Shown piece after piece: positions 46,748 to 52,406 of a stretch of DNA of 64,000 nt. Source of the DNA: Aquabacterium humicola. GTDB taxonomy: Bacteria > Pseudomonadota > Gammaproteobacteria > Burkholderiales > Burkholderiaceae_C. Where the stretch lies: contig NZ_JARGNB010000006.1 of the NCBI RefSeq assembly GCF_030167915.1, positions 124,001 to 188,000 of the forward strand, read 5' to 3'. Every line of letters begins with the position of its first letter. Position 1 is the stretch's first letter. Under the pieces are notes generated by a model. That model was not told the DNA's origin, searched no databases, and worked only from the letters and a program-made list of their open reading frames with translations. The translations under genes were made by a program, and so were the position numbers.

Positions 46748-47320
46748 TCAGTTCAGTCGCGAGCCCTTCGGCAGCCTCGCGGTGAGCCACTCGTGCACGT
46801 CCGCCCGGATGTGCCGGCCTTCGAGCAGGAAGTCCTCGAAGCGGCTCGGCACGTAGGGCAGGTACAGCAGCGGCATGCTCGCTTCCTCGGGCGTGCGGTC
46901 GGCCTTGCGGCCGTTGCAGGCACCGCAGGCGGTGACCAGGTTCATCCAGGTCCAGCGGCCGCCGCGCGATTCCGGCACGATGTGTTCGCACTGCAGGTCA
47001 CGCTCGTTGAAGCGCTGGCCGCAGTAGGCGCACGTCAGCCGGTCACGCCGGAACAGCTTGCCCTTGCTGAACGCGGGCACCACGTCGAACAGGTTGACCT
47101 TGGACGCGCCGTGCAGCGCGATGATCGGGTGCACATCGATGATCGACTGCCGGCCGCGCCCGACGTTGAAGCCCCCACGCAGCGTCGCTAGCGGGCCATC
47201 GCCGTCGACCCACGCCACCGAGTCCGTGGCCACATGCAGGGCCGCGTGCTCGAGCGAGATCCACGCCTGCGGCGTGCCCTGGATGTCGAGTTGCAGCACA
47301 TGGCTGTGGCGTGGGTGCAT
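46748..47320 (-). CDS. HNH endonuclease
   Basis: 190 residues. The C-terminal half has a complete HNH zinc/catalytic module: CAYCGQRFNERDLQCEHIVP (CxxC, catalytic His), then SRGGRWTWMNLVTACGACNG (Asn, CxxC). The N-terminal half (LQLDIQGTPQAWISLEHAAL) is of unknown fold. Such proteins cut DNA or RNA; here the gene is between the tRNA array and rsr, 50 bp upstream of rsr, suggesting a role in RNA processing or defence (inference). The ATG at 47320 is used. Confidence 0.87.
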   Translation of the reverse strand: MHPRHSHVLQLDIQGTPQAWISLEHAALHVATDSVAWVDGDGPLATLRGGFNVGRGRQSIIDVHPIIALHGASKVNLFDVVPAFSKGKLFRRDRLTCAYCGQRFNERDLQCEHIVPESRGGRWTWMNLVTACGACNGRKADRTPEEASMPLLYLPYVPSRFEDFLLEGRHIRADVHEWLTARLPKGSRLN

Positions 47321-47372
47321 GGGTGGCCTCCCTTCTTGGCCGCTTCGTGGATGATTTCGGTTTGGCACGTGA

Positions 47373-47448
47373 TGGCGGGGGTGACAGGATTCGAACCTGT
47401 GTGCACCGGGTCAAAGCCGGCTGTCTGAGGCCACTCGACTACACCCCG
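47373..47448 (-). tRNA. tRNA-Gln(TTG)
   Basis: Anticodon loop CTTTGAC, T arm ACAGG/CCTGT, discriminator G, CCA encoded. The first acceptor pair is a C-C mismatch (CGGGGTG/CACCCCC). Last tRNA of the array, 52 bp upstream of the HNH gene and separated from the others by a broken SEC-C gene. Confidence 0.9.
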
Positions 47449-47487
47449 TCGTCCGTTCAACGCTGATAGTGATCGCGGTTCACGCCG

Positions 47488-47696
47488 TCAAAAGCGACCG
47501 CTGCGCATGCAGCAACGCTTGAAACGACTTCGCGGAGCCGCATGGGCACGGATCGTTGCGCCCGAGCTTCTCGATGAGTTCCTTCGCGCCGCCGACGATG
47601 CGGTCACCGCGCTTCACACCCGTCTCGGACGGGAAGCCTTTGCGCCGTTTGCTCGTAGTCGTGAAAGCTCACGTCGTCTTCATGGATCGGTTTCAT
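47488..47696 (-). pseudogene. SEC-C motif small protein, frameshifted
   Basis: Reading from a well-placed ATG (Shine-Dalgarno GGGAGGT) gives [15 protein letters not shown]. Then a frame change is needed to continue [19 protein letters not shown] and [17 protein letters not shown], the metal-binding SEC-C signature. A second shift is needed for the final [11 protein letters not shown]. Two frameshifts in about 200 bp suggest decay rather than error, but sequencing error cannot be excluded. Similar small SEC-C proteins, as I recall them, end in CPCGSGKxFKxCC. It fills the gap between tRNA-Val and tRNA-Gln. Confidence 0.72.
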
Positions 47697-47739
47697 GGCA
47701 TACCTCCCGGGTGGTTGATGTTCTCGGCTCTGCTGTAGT

Positions 47740-47814
47740 TGGTGGTCCGGGGTGGGCACGATCCACCGGCCTTCGCCTTGTGAGGGCGCTGCTCTGCCGC
47801 TGAGCTACCGGACT
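47740..47814 (-). tRNA. tRNA-Val(CAC), atypical
   Basis: Anticodon loop CTCACAA; CCA encoded. The T loop reads ATCGTGC instead of TTCNANN (position 54 is A), the first acceptor pair is A-C and the top anticodon-stem pair is G-A. It may be a degenerating or specialised tRNA. Confidence 0.8.
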
Positions 47815-47820
47815 GCTGCC

Positions 47821-47905
47821 TGGTCCCCTCGGTCCGAGTCGAACGGACATGCCCTGCGGCTCCGGTTTCTGAGACCGGTGCGTCTGCCTATTCCGCCACG
47901 AGGGG
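47821..47905 (-). tRNA. tRNA-Leu(CAG)
   Basis: 85-nt type II tRNA: acceptor CCCCTCG/CGAGGGG, anticodon loop CTCAGAA in a perfect stem CCGGT/ACCGG, long variable arm, T arm GTCCG/CGGAC, CCA encoded. Confidence 0.92.
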
Positions 47906-47914
47906 GTTGATGGG

Positions 47915-47990
47915 TGGTGCGTCGCCACGGGCTTGAACCCTGACCATCCGGGGTAAGAGCCCGGTACTCTGCCGCTCGAGTTCGCGACGC
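47915..47990 (-). tRNA. tRNA-Lys(CTT)
   Basis: Acceptor GCGTCGC/GCGACGC, anticodon loop CTCTTAC in stem CCGGG/CCCGG, CCA encoded. The T stem has an internal G-G mismatch (CAGGG/CCGTG). It has the same anticodon as the permuted tRNA at 44600. Confidence 0.9.
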
Positions 47991-48011
47991 GTTGAAAGGC
48001 ATGCGCTTGGG

Positions 48012-48082
48012 GGTGACCAGCCGGAGTCGAACCGGCACCAGCGGGTCCACAACCCACGGCTCTGCCATTGAGCTACGGCCAC
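48012..48082 (-). tRNA. tRNA-His(GTG)
   Basis: Acceptor GTGGCCG/TGGTCAC with two G-U pairs, anticodon loop TTGTGGA, T arm GCCGG/CCGGC, discriminator C as usual for His. The 3' end reads CCC rather than CCA, and the -1 position is T rather than G. Confidence 0.88.
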
Positions 48083-48127
48083 ACCCAAACGCACGACATG
48101 CGGTGCACTTCGGTGTCCTGGAACTGA

Positions 48128-48203
48128 TGGTCTCGGCGGCAGGGATCGAACCTGCGACCTGATGCTCCCAAAGCACCCGCGCTTCCAACTGCGCTACACC
48201 GAG
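48128..48203 (-). tRNA. tRNA-Pro(TGG)
   Basis: Acceptor CTCGGTG/CGCCGAG, anticodon loop TTTGGGA in stem GGTGC/GCATC, T arm GCAGG/CCTGC, CCA encoded. Confidence 0.92.
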
Positions 48204-48214
48204 AAGGTTGAGAA

Positions 48215-48292
48215 TGGTCGGCGTGGGCGGATTTGAACCGCCGGTCTTCGCGTCCCGAACGCGACGGATTGGCCAGGCTTTCCCACACGCCG
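48215..48292 (-). tRNA. tRNA-Pro(CGG)
   Basis: Acceptor CGGCGTG/CACGCCG (perfect), anticodon loop TTCGGGA in stem TCGCG/CGCGA, T arm GGCGG/CCGCC, CCA encoded. The D arm is unusually large with a short GGA/TCC stem. Second proline tRNA of the array. Confidence 0.88.
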
Positions 48293-48308
48293 TGGAACTG
48301 GTTGATGA

Positions 48309-48385
48309 TGGTGGCCACAGTTGGACTCGAACCAACGACTCCCGCCTTATCAAGACGGTGCTCTACCGGGCTGAGCTATGCGACC
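48309..48385 (-). tRNA. tRNA-Ile(GAT)
   Basis: Acceptor GGTCGCA/TGTGGCC with two G-U pairs, anticodon loop TTGATAA, T arm GTTGG/CCAAC, CCA encoded. Confidence 0.92.
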
Positions 48386-48393
48386 CCGAATGG

Positions 48394-48469
48394 TGGCTCC
48401 CCGAGACGGCCTCGAACCGCCGCGCTTCCGGTTAACAGCCGGACGCTCTACCCACTGAGCTATCGGGGA
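48394..48469 (-). tRNA. tRNA-Asn(GTT)
   Basis: Acceptor TCCCCGA/TCGGGGA, anticodon loop CTGTTAA in stem TCCGG/CCGGA, T arm GGCGG/CCGTC with one G-U pair, discriminator G, CCA encoded. Confidence 0.93.
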
Positions 48470-48503
48470 AAAGGTGCGGCAACATGCTGCCGCAGGTGCA
48501 AGA

Positions 48504-48590
48504 TGGACTCGACGGACGGATTCGAACCGACGCGGGCTGGACGCCGACAGTTTTGCAGACTGCGGCCTTCGACCACTTGGCTACGTCGAG
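48504..48590 (-). tRNA. tRNA-Cys(GCA) with long variable arm
   Basis: 87 nt: acceptor CTCGACG/CGTCGAG, anticodon loop CTGCAAA in stem GCAGT/ACTGT, T loop TTCGAAT, discriminator T, CCA encoded. The variable region is 15 nt (CGGCGTCCAGCCCGC), long enough for a GGC/GCC stem, unlike a normal class I tRNA-Cys. One T-stem pair is mismatched. Confidence 0.85.
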
Positions 48591-48601
48591 TGAGGAAACT
48601 G

Positions 48602-48677
48602 TGGCGGGGGTGCACGGACTCGAACCGCGTACCTTCGGTTTTGGAGACCGACGCTCTGCCTGTGGAGCTTCACCCCC
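48602..48677 (-). tRNA. tRNA-Trp(CCA)
   Basis: Acceptor GGGGGTG/CACCCCC, anticodon loop CTCCAAA in stem TCGGT/ACCGA, T arm CGCGG/CCGTG (one G-U pair), discriminator G, CCA encoded. Confidence 0.93.
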
Positions 48678-48719
48678 TCTTTGACACGCTGAGCGAACAC
48701 GGTTGCTACGTATTCGGTC

Positions 48720-48796
48720 TGGAGCCTCGTGCACGATTCGAACGTGCGACCTCCGATTTCGTAGACCGGCGCTCTGGTCCGCTGAGCTAACGAGGC
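48720..48796 (-). tRNA. tRNA-Arg(ACG)
   Basis: Acceptor GCCTCGT/ACGAGGC (perfect), anticodon loop CTACGAA (A34 to be deaminated to inosine by TadA), T arm GCACG/CGTGC, discriminator T, CCA encoded. Confidence 0.93.
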
Positions 48797-48814
48797 GTGT
48801 GATGGTGTAAGACC

Positions 48815-48890
48815 TGGCGCCCCGTGCGGGAGTCGAACCCGCGGCTTCCGGCTAGACAGGCCGGCACTCTGGCCACTGAGTTAACGGAGC
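48815..48890 (-). tRNA. tRNA-Asp(GTC)
   Basis: Acceptor GCTCCGT/ACGGGGC with one G-U pair, anticodon loop CTGTCTA in stem CCGGC/GCCGG, T arm GCGGG/CCCGC, discriminator G, CCA encoded. Confidence 0.93.
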
Positions 48891-48930
48891 ATGCGAGAAC
48901 CGGCGGCCGGCCGGGTCGGGTGTTGATGAG

Positions 48931-49014
48931 TGGTGGGCGCTGATGGATTCGAACCACCGTGTCCTTGGAAACTGCTTTACAGGCAGCCGCATTCGACCTC
49001 TCTGCCAAACGCCC
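48931..49014 (-). tRNA. tRNA-Tyr(GTA)
   Basis: 84-nt type II tRNA: acceptor GGGCGTT/AGCGCCC, anticodon loop CTGTAAA, long variable arm, T arm GGTGG/CCATC, CCA encoded. Confidence 0.92.
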
Positions 49015-49021
49015 GGCGAAC

Positions 49022-49097
49022 TGGTGGAGATGGCCGGCTTCGAACCGACGACCCTCTGCTTGCAAAGCAGGCGCTCTGCCATCTGAGCTACACCCCC
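49022..49097 (-). tRNA. tRNA-Ala(TGC)
   Basis: Acceptor GGGGGTG/CATCTCC with two G-U pairs, anticodon loop TTTGCAA with a C-A mismatch at the top of the stem, T arm GTCGG/CCGGC, CCA encoded. The usual alanine G3-U70 identity pair is present. Confidence 0.9.
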
Positions 49098-49152
49098 TGT
49101 GAAGTGTCCGGTGACGGGTTCCGGCGCCGCCCAATCGTTGCGGCCGATTTCC

Positions 49153-49180
49153 GCCCTCGAGGCGCGCTTGCGCCGAGGGC
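49153..49180 (-). other. inter-tRNA hairpin
   Basis: Between tRNA-Ala and tRNA-Glu, GCCCTCG-A-GGCGC-GCTT-GCGCC-GAGGGC forms a stem of about 11-12 bp with one bulge. No T-run follows on either strand, so an RNA-processing or stability element is more likely than a terminator. The surrounding spacer holds nothing else I can name. Confidence 0.6.
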
Positions 49181-49187
49181 TCCTGTC

Positions 49188-49265
49188 TGGCATCCCGTAC
49201 GGGAAGTCGAACCCGTGATCTCCGAGTTGAAAGCCCGGTGTCCTTGACCACTAGACGAACGGGAC
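49188..49265 (-). tRNA. tRNA-Glu(TTC), T loop enlarged
   Basis: Acceptor GTCCCGT/ACGGGAT, anticodon loop CTTTCAA in stem CCGGG/CTCGG, T stem ACGGG/CCCGT, CCA encoded. The T loop has 8 nt (TTCGACTT) instead of 7, an insertion that would disturb the elbow. Confidence 0.85.
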
Positions 49266-49273
49266 ATGGGAAT

Positions 49274-49400
49274 CCATGTCGGCTGTGCCCACACGCGCGG
49301 CGCCCGGTGCACCAGGCGCATCGCTGCACGTGCCCCGCAGCGTGGCCACGCACATGCACGCCGGCGGACCGGCGCTTGTGCACGGACACACCCGACATGG
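49274..49400 (-). ncRNA. multi-hairpin structured spacer fused to the tRNA-Gly 3' end
   Basis: CCATGTCGG at one end pairs with CCGACATGG at the other (9 bp, extendable by TGTG/CACA). The enclosed stretch forms four successive hairpins: GCCGGTCCGCCGGC, GCGTGGCCACGC, CGCTGC...GCAGCG and GCGCC...GGCGC. The stem uses the CCA of tRNA-Gly (49398-49400). It could be a structured RNA or an insertion element; identity unknown. Confidence 0.5.
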
Positions 49401-49473
49401 AGCGGATGACGAGTCTCGAACTCGTGGCCCCGACCCTGGCGAGGTCGTGCTCTGCCAACTGAGCTACATCCGC
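49398..49473 (-). tRNA. tRNA-Gly(GCC)
   Basis: First tRNA of the array. Acceptor GCGGATG/CATCCGC (perfect), anticodon loop TCGCCAG in stem CGACC/GGTCG, T arm ACGAG/CTCGT, discriminator T, CCA encoded. It starts 50 nt downstream of the boxA motif. Confidence 0.93.
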
Positions 49474-49523
49474 ATGTTGCGAAAACGACCTGCCGGCCAG
49501 TACCGGCGTCGCCTCGCTGCAAC

Positions 49524-49537
49524 TTGTTAAAGAGCCA
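49524..49537 (-). promoter_or_regulatory. boxA antitermination motif
   Basis: TGGCTCTTTAACAA on the minus strand matches the rRNA-operon boxA (TGCTCTTTAACAA in E. coli) at nearly every position. A 7-bp hairpin CACCTGC/GCAGGTG (49536-49559) lies just upstream, the boxB-boxA order of rrn leaders. It would let NusB/S10-modified polymerase read through the structured tRNA array. Confidence 0.8.
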
Positions 49538-49585
49538 CCTGCAGCCAATGCGGCAGGTGTCGCGGACCAAACAGCCTCGGTCCGC

Positions 49586-49601
49586 TGCGACCTGCCTGCC
49601 A
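49586..49601 (-). promoter_or_regulatory. sigma-54 promoter candidate
   Basis: TGGCAGGCAGGTCGCA matches the -24/-12 consensus TGGCACG-N4-TTGCW at all but two defined positions, with exact GG-GC spacing. It lies inside a perfect 25-nt palindrome (49587-49611) and would start transcription near 49575, ahead of hairpin GCGGACC/GGTCCGC and boxA. E. coli rtcBA is sigma-54/RtcR dependent, which fits. No RtcR gene is in this window. Confidence 0.65.
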
Positions 49602-49651
49602 GGCAGGTCGCGGTTGGGTTGATGACGCCTGGGCAGCGCCTGGAATGACAA

Positions 49652-49680
49652 AGGCCCGGATCCTTTCGGATTCCGGGCCT
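49652..49680 (-). terminator. hairpin terminator upstream of the array leader
   Basis: AGGCCCGGATCC-TTTC-GGATTCCGGGCCT forms a stem of about 12 bp with one bulged T. On the minus strand it is followed by TTTGTCATT, on the plus strand by CTTTC, so it may act in either direction. It insulates the sigma-54 leader from upstream transcription. Confidence 0.65.
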
Positions 49681-49719
49681 CTTTCGAGCCTGCTCTCGCG
49701 AGCTGGGAGGGATGTGCGT

Positions 49720-49929
49720 CTACGCGCTCCCCTCGCCCGGTTGCATCTGGTCCTCATACGCTGCCAGTTCAAGCCTGGCGGCGACGACGCACGGATGCAG
49801 GTTGGTGCACCGATCCAATGCCTTGGCATTGACCATGACCTTCGAGAACGCCGGCCAACCGGCGCGCACGGCCGCACCGCAACCCGATGCGGGTCGAATG
49901 CTGGTCGTTGCAAATCGGCTGGCGTTCAC
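49720..49929 (-). CDS. small hypothetical protein
   Basis: A 69-residue frame from GTG 49929, with GAGGA six bases upstream. The C-terminal half (WPAFSKVMVNAKALDRCTNL, then HPCVVAARLELAAYE) looks protein-like and has two cysteines. It ends about 40 nt before the terminator at 49680. I do not recognise it; the call rests on codon appearance, ribosome-binding site and terminator. Confidence 0.4.
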   Translation of the reverse strand: MNASRFATTSIRPASGCGAAVRAGWPAFSKVMVNAKALDRCTNLHPCVVAARLELAAYEDQMQPGEGSA

Positions 49930-50028
49930 GGCGTGTCCTCGATGGGTCCTGGTGGTTCGGTCGGTTGTTCGGTCCTGGTTCCGTCGGACAAGTCTTTGAC
50001 CTGACGTCCGGAACCGATGGGCTGAAGT

Positions 50029-50078
50029 GTGAAGACTCTTCACGCGGGCGTCAACCCCTTTCTGTGAAGAATCTTCAC
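50029..50078 (+). promoter_or_regulatory. paired operators GTGAAGA-N-TCTTCAC
   Basis: Two perfect 7-1-7 palindromes, GTGAAGACTCTTCAC (50029-50043) and GTGAAGAATCTTCAC (50064-50078), are 35 bp apart centre to centre, about 50-100 bp upstream of the HTH regulator. Matching paired sites strongly suggest an autoregulatory operator for that protein. Confidence 0.75.
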
Positions 50079-50126
50079 GTTGATGCGAAAATCCCATCTT
50101 CGCTTCCAAGACCGTCCGCTGCTCCC

Positions 50127-50489
50127 GTGACCGACCCCCACCACGTCCGCCGCAACAACGCCCACGCGGCGTTCCAGGCCTTCGCAGAGCAGCGCCTGGC
50201 ATCTGGCCATGCGCCGAAGGGGCTCGAACAGGCATTCGCCGAGGTGCTGGAGATCAGCCCGGCACTGTGGTCGATGACCAAGTCCGGCTCGCGCCCGATG
50301 AGCGACAAGCTCGCTCGCCAGTTCGAGGTGCGGCTGGGCAAGCCGGTCGGCTGGATGGATGAGGAGCGCGAGCCGCATGGGCTGACGCAGGCGGAGCAGC
50401 ACACGATGGCACTTGCGCTGGCGGCGTATCGACGCACCAACGCCGAGGGGCGCCGGCGCCTGCGCGCCTTGCTGAAGGATTTCACTTGA
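50127..50489 (+). CDS. HTH-type phage/ICE-like regulator
   Basis: 120 residues from GTG 50127. The central region EQAFAEVLEISPALWSMTKS and the phrase MSDKLARQFEVRLGKPVGWM are typical of small Cro/C1-type repressors of phages and integrative elements. A basic tail (RRRLRALLKDF) follows. Two palindromic operators lie upstream, so it probably represses itself and perhaps the small gene or array leader on the other strand. Target beyond its own promoter is inferred. Confidence 0.72.
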   Translation: MTDPHHVRRNNAHAAFQAFAEQRLASGHAPKGLEQAFAEVLEISPALWSMTKSGSRPMSDKLARQFEVRLGKPVGWMDEEREPHGLTQAEQHTMALALAAYRRTNAEGRRRLRALLKDFT

Positions 50490-50566
50490 GCTGCGCGGGG
50501 TCGCTCACGTGCACCACCGGGTAGGCCGGACGTCGATACGATCGAACCCGTCGATGGAGCGTGAAC

Positions 50567-50704
50567 ATGGCAAAGCTTGTCGACTACCCGTTCGAGGTTC
50601 GTCCGCTGGGTCAAGAAGAAGGCGGGGGCTATCTCGTCTCCTTCCCCGACTTCGCTGAGTGCATCTCAGACGGCGAAACGATTGAAGAAGCAATCGTGCA
50701 GTGA
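50567..50704 (+). pseudogene. truncated HicB-type antitoxin
   Basis: 45 residues: MAKLVDYPFEVRPLGQEEGG, then YLVSFPDFAECISDGETIEE and AIVQ, then stop. This is the N-terminal half of a HicB antitoxin (ribonuclease-H-like fold). The rest of the fold, the DNA-binding domain and the partner toxin hicA are missing. It stops exactly where mobC begins (CAGTGA/GTG), so a deletion probably fused the two regions. Confidence 0.75.
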
Positions 50705-51027
50705 AGGCCATGCTCGACGAGACACCGCGCGACGCAGGCGACGGCAGCCCGATCGATTGCGCCGCCGACACCCAGGCCATCAGGGTCACCTTGCGCATGT
50801 CCGGCTCACATGCCGTGACGCTCGCCAGCCGCGCCCGCGCGGCCGACGTCTCGCAAGGAACGTACGTCGCCAGGCTCATCGACGGCACGCCGGCCCAGCC
50901 GCTTTCGCCGGATCACACGCAGGCCATTACCGCGCTGATGGCGTCGACCGACCGACTCGCCGCCCTCAGCGTCGATCTCAATGCCTTCATGCGCCTCCTG
51001 GGCCGCGCACAGAAGAGCGAACTCTAG
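50701..51027 (+). CDS. mobC: MobC-like mobilisation protein
   Basis: 108 residues. A ribbon-helix-helix-like N-terminal part (IRVTLRMSGSHAVTLASRAR, VSQGTYVARLIDG) and a helical C terminus (DRLAALSVDLNAFMRLLGRA) resemble relaxosome accessory proteins that help the relaxase open the transfer origin. It precedes the relaxase gene by about 100 bp. The GTG at 50701 overlaps the hicB remnant; ATG 50710 is an alternative. Confidence 0.7.
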   Translation: MKAMLDETPRDAGDGSPIDCAADTQAIRVTLRMSGSHAVTLASRARAADVSQGTYVARLIDGTPAQPLSPDHTQAITALMASTDRLAALSVDLNAFMRLLGRAQKSEL

Positions 51028-51127
51028 CCCTACCGCACCGCCTCCAGTCCCTGATCAAGGACGTTCGTGTGCACCTTGAAGCCGCCGCGGCGCTGGTTGC
51101 TGCGCTGCGCGCAGCGAGAGGACGGCG

Positions 51128-52036
51128 ATGAGCTCGGGACCCACCGTCGACGGTGTGCTCGTGCAATGGGGCGAGCGGCTCTTCTATCCATCCAACCGGA
51201 TCGTCAAGCCAGCGCCGACCCCGCGCCTGAACACGCTGACGCGACGCAAGGCTGCCGTGATCCGCCGGCGCATCGAAGCGACGGCCACATGGCGAGCGCC
51301 ACAGGTGATGGTCAAAGTGACGGGCGGAGGTCGGGACATGAAGGCGATCGCCGCTCACTTCCGCTACATCAGCAAGAACGGCCGGCTCGCCATCGAAGAC
51401 GATCGAGGTGTCGTGCGAGACGGCAAGGAAGCGCTGCACGACCTGGCCGAGCAGTGGCGCTACGGCGGATCGTTGATCGGCGACGTGGGGCACCGGCGCG
51501 AGGCCTTCAACATCATGCTGTCGATGCCGCACGGCACCGATCCGCGCCTGGTGCAGAAGGCAGCGCGCGAGTTCGCGCAGGCCGAGATGTCGGAGCATCG
51601 CTACGTGATGGTTCTGCACGAGCACCAGGCCAATCCCCACGTGAACCTGAGCGTTCGTGCGGAGTCGCGGACGGGCGAACGCCTGAACCCGCGCAAGACC
51701 GACCTTCACCGTTGGCGAGAGACGTTCGCCGAGAAGCTGCGAGGGTGTGGCGTCGAGGCCGAGGCGACGCGTCAGGCCACGCGCGGCGGGAACCGCAACT
51801 TCGATCCGCTGTGGCGCGTGAAGGCCAGGCAGGACGGTCGCCTGCGCCAGACCGGTGCCGCGACGAAGGCCGGCCAGCGCTACTGGGACAGCCGGGCCGA
51901 CGCCATGAGGGGCTGGGCGCACATCATGAAGGCGTTGGCAGCCTCCGAGAGTCCTGAGGCCCGCAAGCTGGCCGAGCACGTCTCGCGCTTCGTGCGAGGC
52001 GCGCCCTTCGTGCGGGAGGCGGTGCGTCAGCGGTAA
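51128..52036 (+). CDS. relaxase/mobilisation nuclease
   Basis: 302 residues. It has the relaxase three-histidine type motif in the form LHEHQANPHVNLSVRAES, an upstream FRYISKNGRL, and a likely nucleophile Tyr in the N-terminal half. It nicks plasmid or ICE DNA at oriT for conjugative mobilisation. It pairs with mobC upstream and is followed by inverted repeats that could be the oriT. Shorter than plasmid MobA proteins, with no primase domain, typical of integrative mobilisable elements. Confidence 0.8.
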   Translation: MSSGPTVDGVLVQWGERLFYPSNRIVKPAPTPRLNTLTRRKAAVIRRRIEATATWRAPQVMVKVTGGGRDMKAIAAHFRYISKNGRLAIEDDRGVVRDGKEALHDLAEQWRYGGSLIGDVGHRREAFNIMLSMPHGTDPRLVQKAAREFAQAEMSEHRYVMVLHEHQANPHVNLSVRAESRTGERLNPRKTDLHRWRETFAEKLRGCGVEAEATRQATRGGNRNFDPLWRVKARQDGRLRQTGAATKAGQRYWDSRADAMRGWAHIMKALAASESPEARKLAEHVSRFVRGAPFVREAVRQR

Positions 52037-52406
52037 GCGGAGGTGGCCGTCGCATCCCGGCAGCCGCCCGGCCCGCAGCCACAGAGCGGCAAGGCGATCG
52101 ACCGACCCGGCCCTGAGCTCGAGCGTTGACCCCACCCCACCCCCTCACCCCGCCCCCGCGGGGCGGGGCAGTCCTTGCCGCCGGACGGGCTCGGGGGCTG
52201 GCCTCACCTGGTGACGCCAGCCCCCAGTCAGCGTGCAGCTTGCCACTCCCCGTCAAGGGTTCGCTGCGCCGGGCGCTGCCCGCCCTTGACCGGGCGCGGC
52301 CAGCTGGAGAGTGCGTGTCGCTGCGCACAGGGATTGCAGCACTGCGCCAGCGGCAAAGCCTTGGGGCACAAACTGACCGACAGTCCAGGCCTCGATTTCC
52401 GAGATT
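52037..52406. other. non-coding region with strong inverted repeats (possible oriT)
   Basis: No convincing gene. Three inverted repeats stand out: CGCCCCGCGGGGCG near 52153; GGGGGCTGGC...GCCAGCCCCC (52193-52225, almost symmetrical throughout); and GTCAAGGG...CCCTTGAC around 52255-52292. Position after the relaxase makes a transfer origin or element end plausible; not proven. Confidence 0.5.

Noticed and set aside
49527-49913. A 128-codon minus-strand frame across the array leader
   Set aside because: It runs through the terminator, the sigma-54 site and boxA, has no protein-like composition, and competes with the smaller frame at 49720-49929, which has a better ribosome-binding site.
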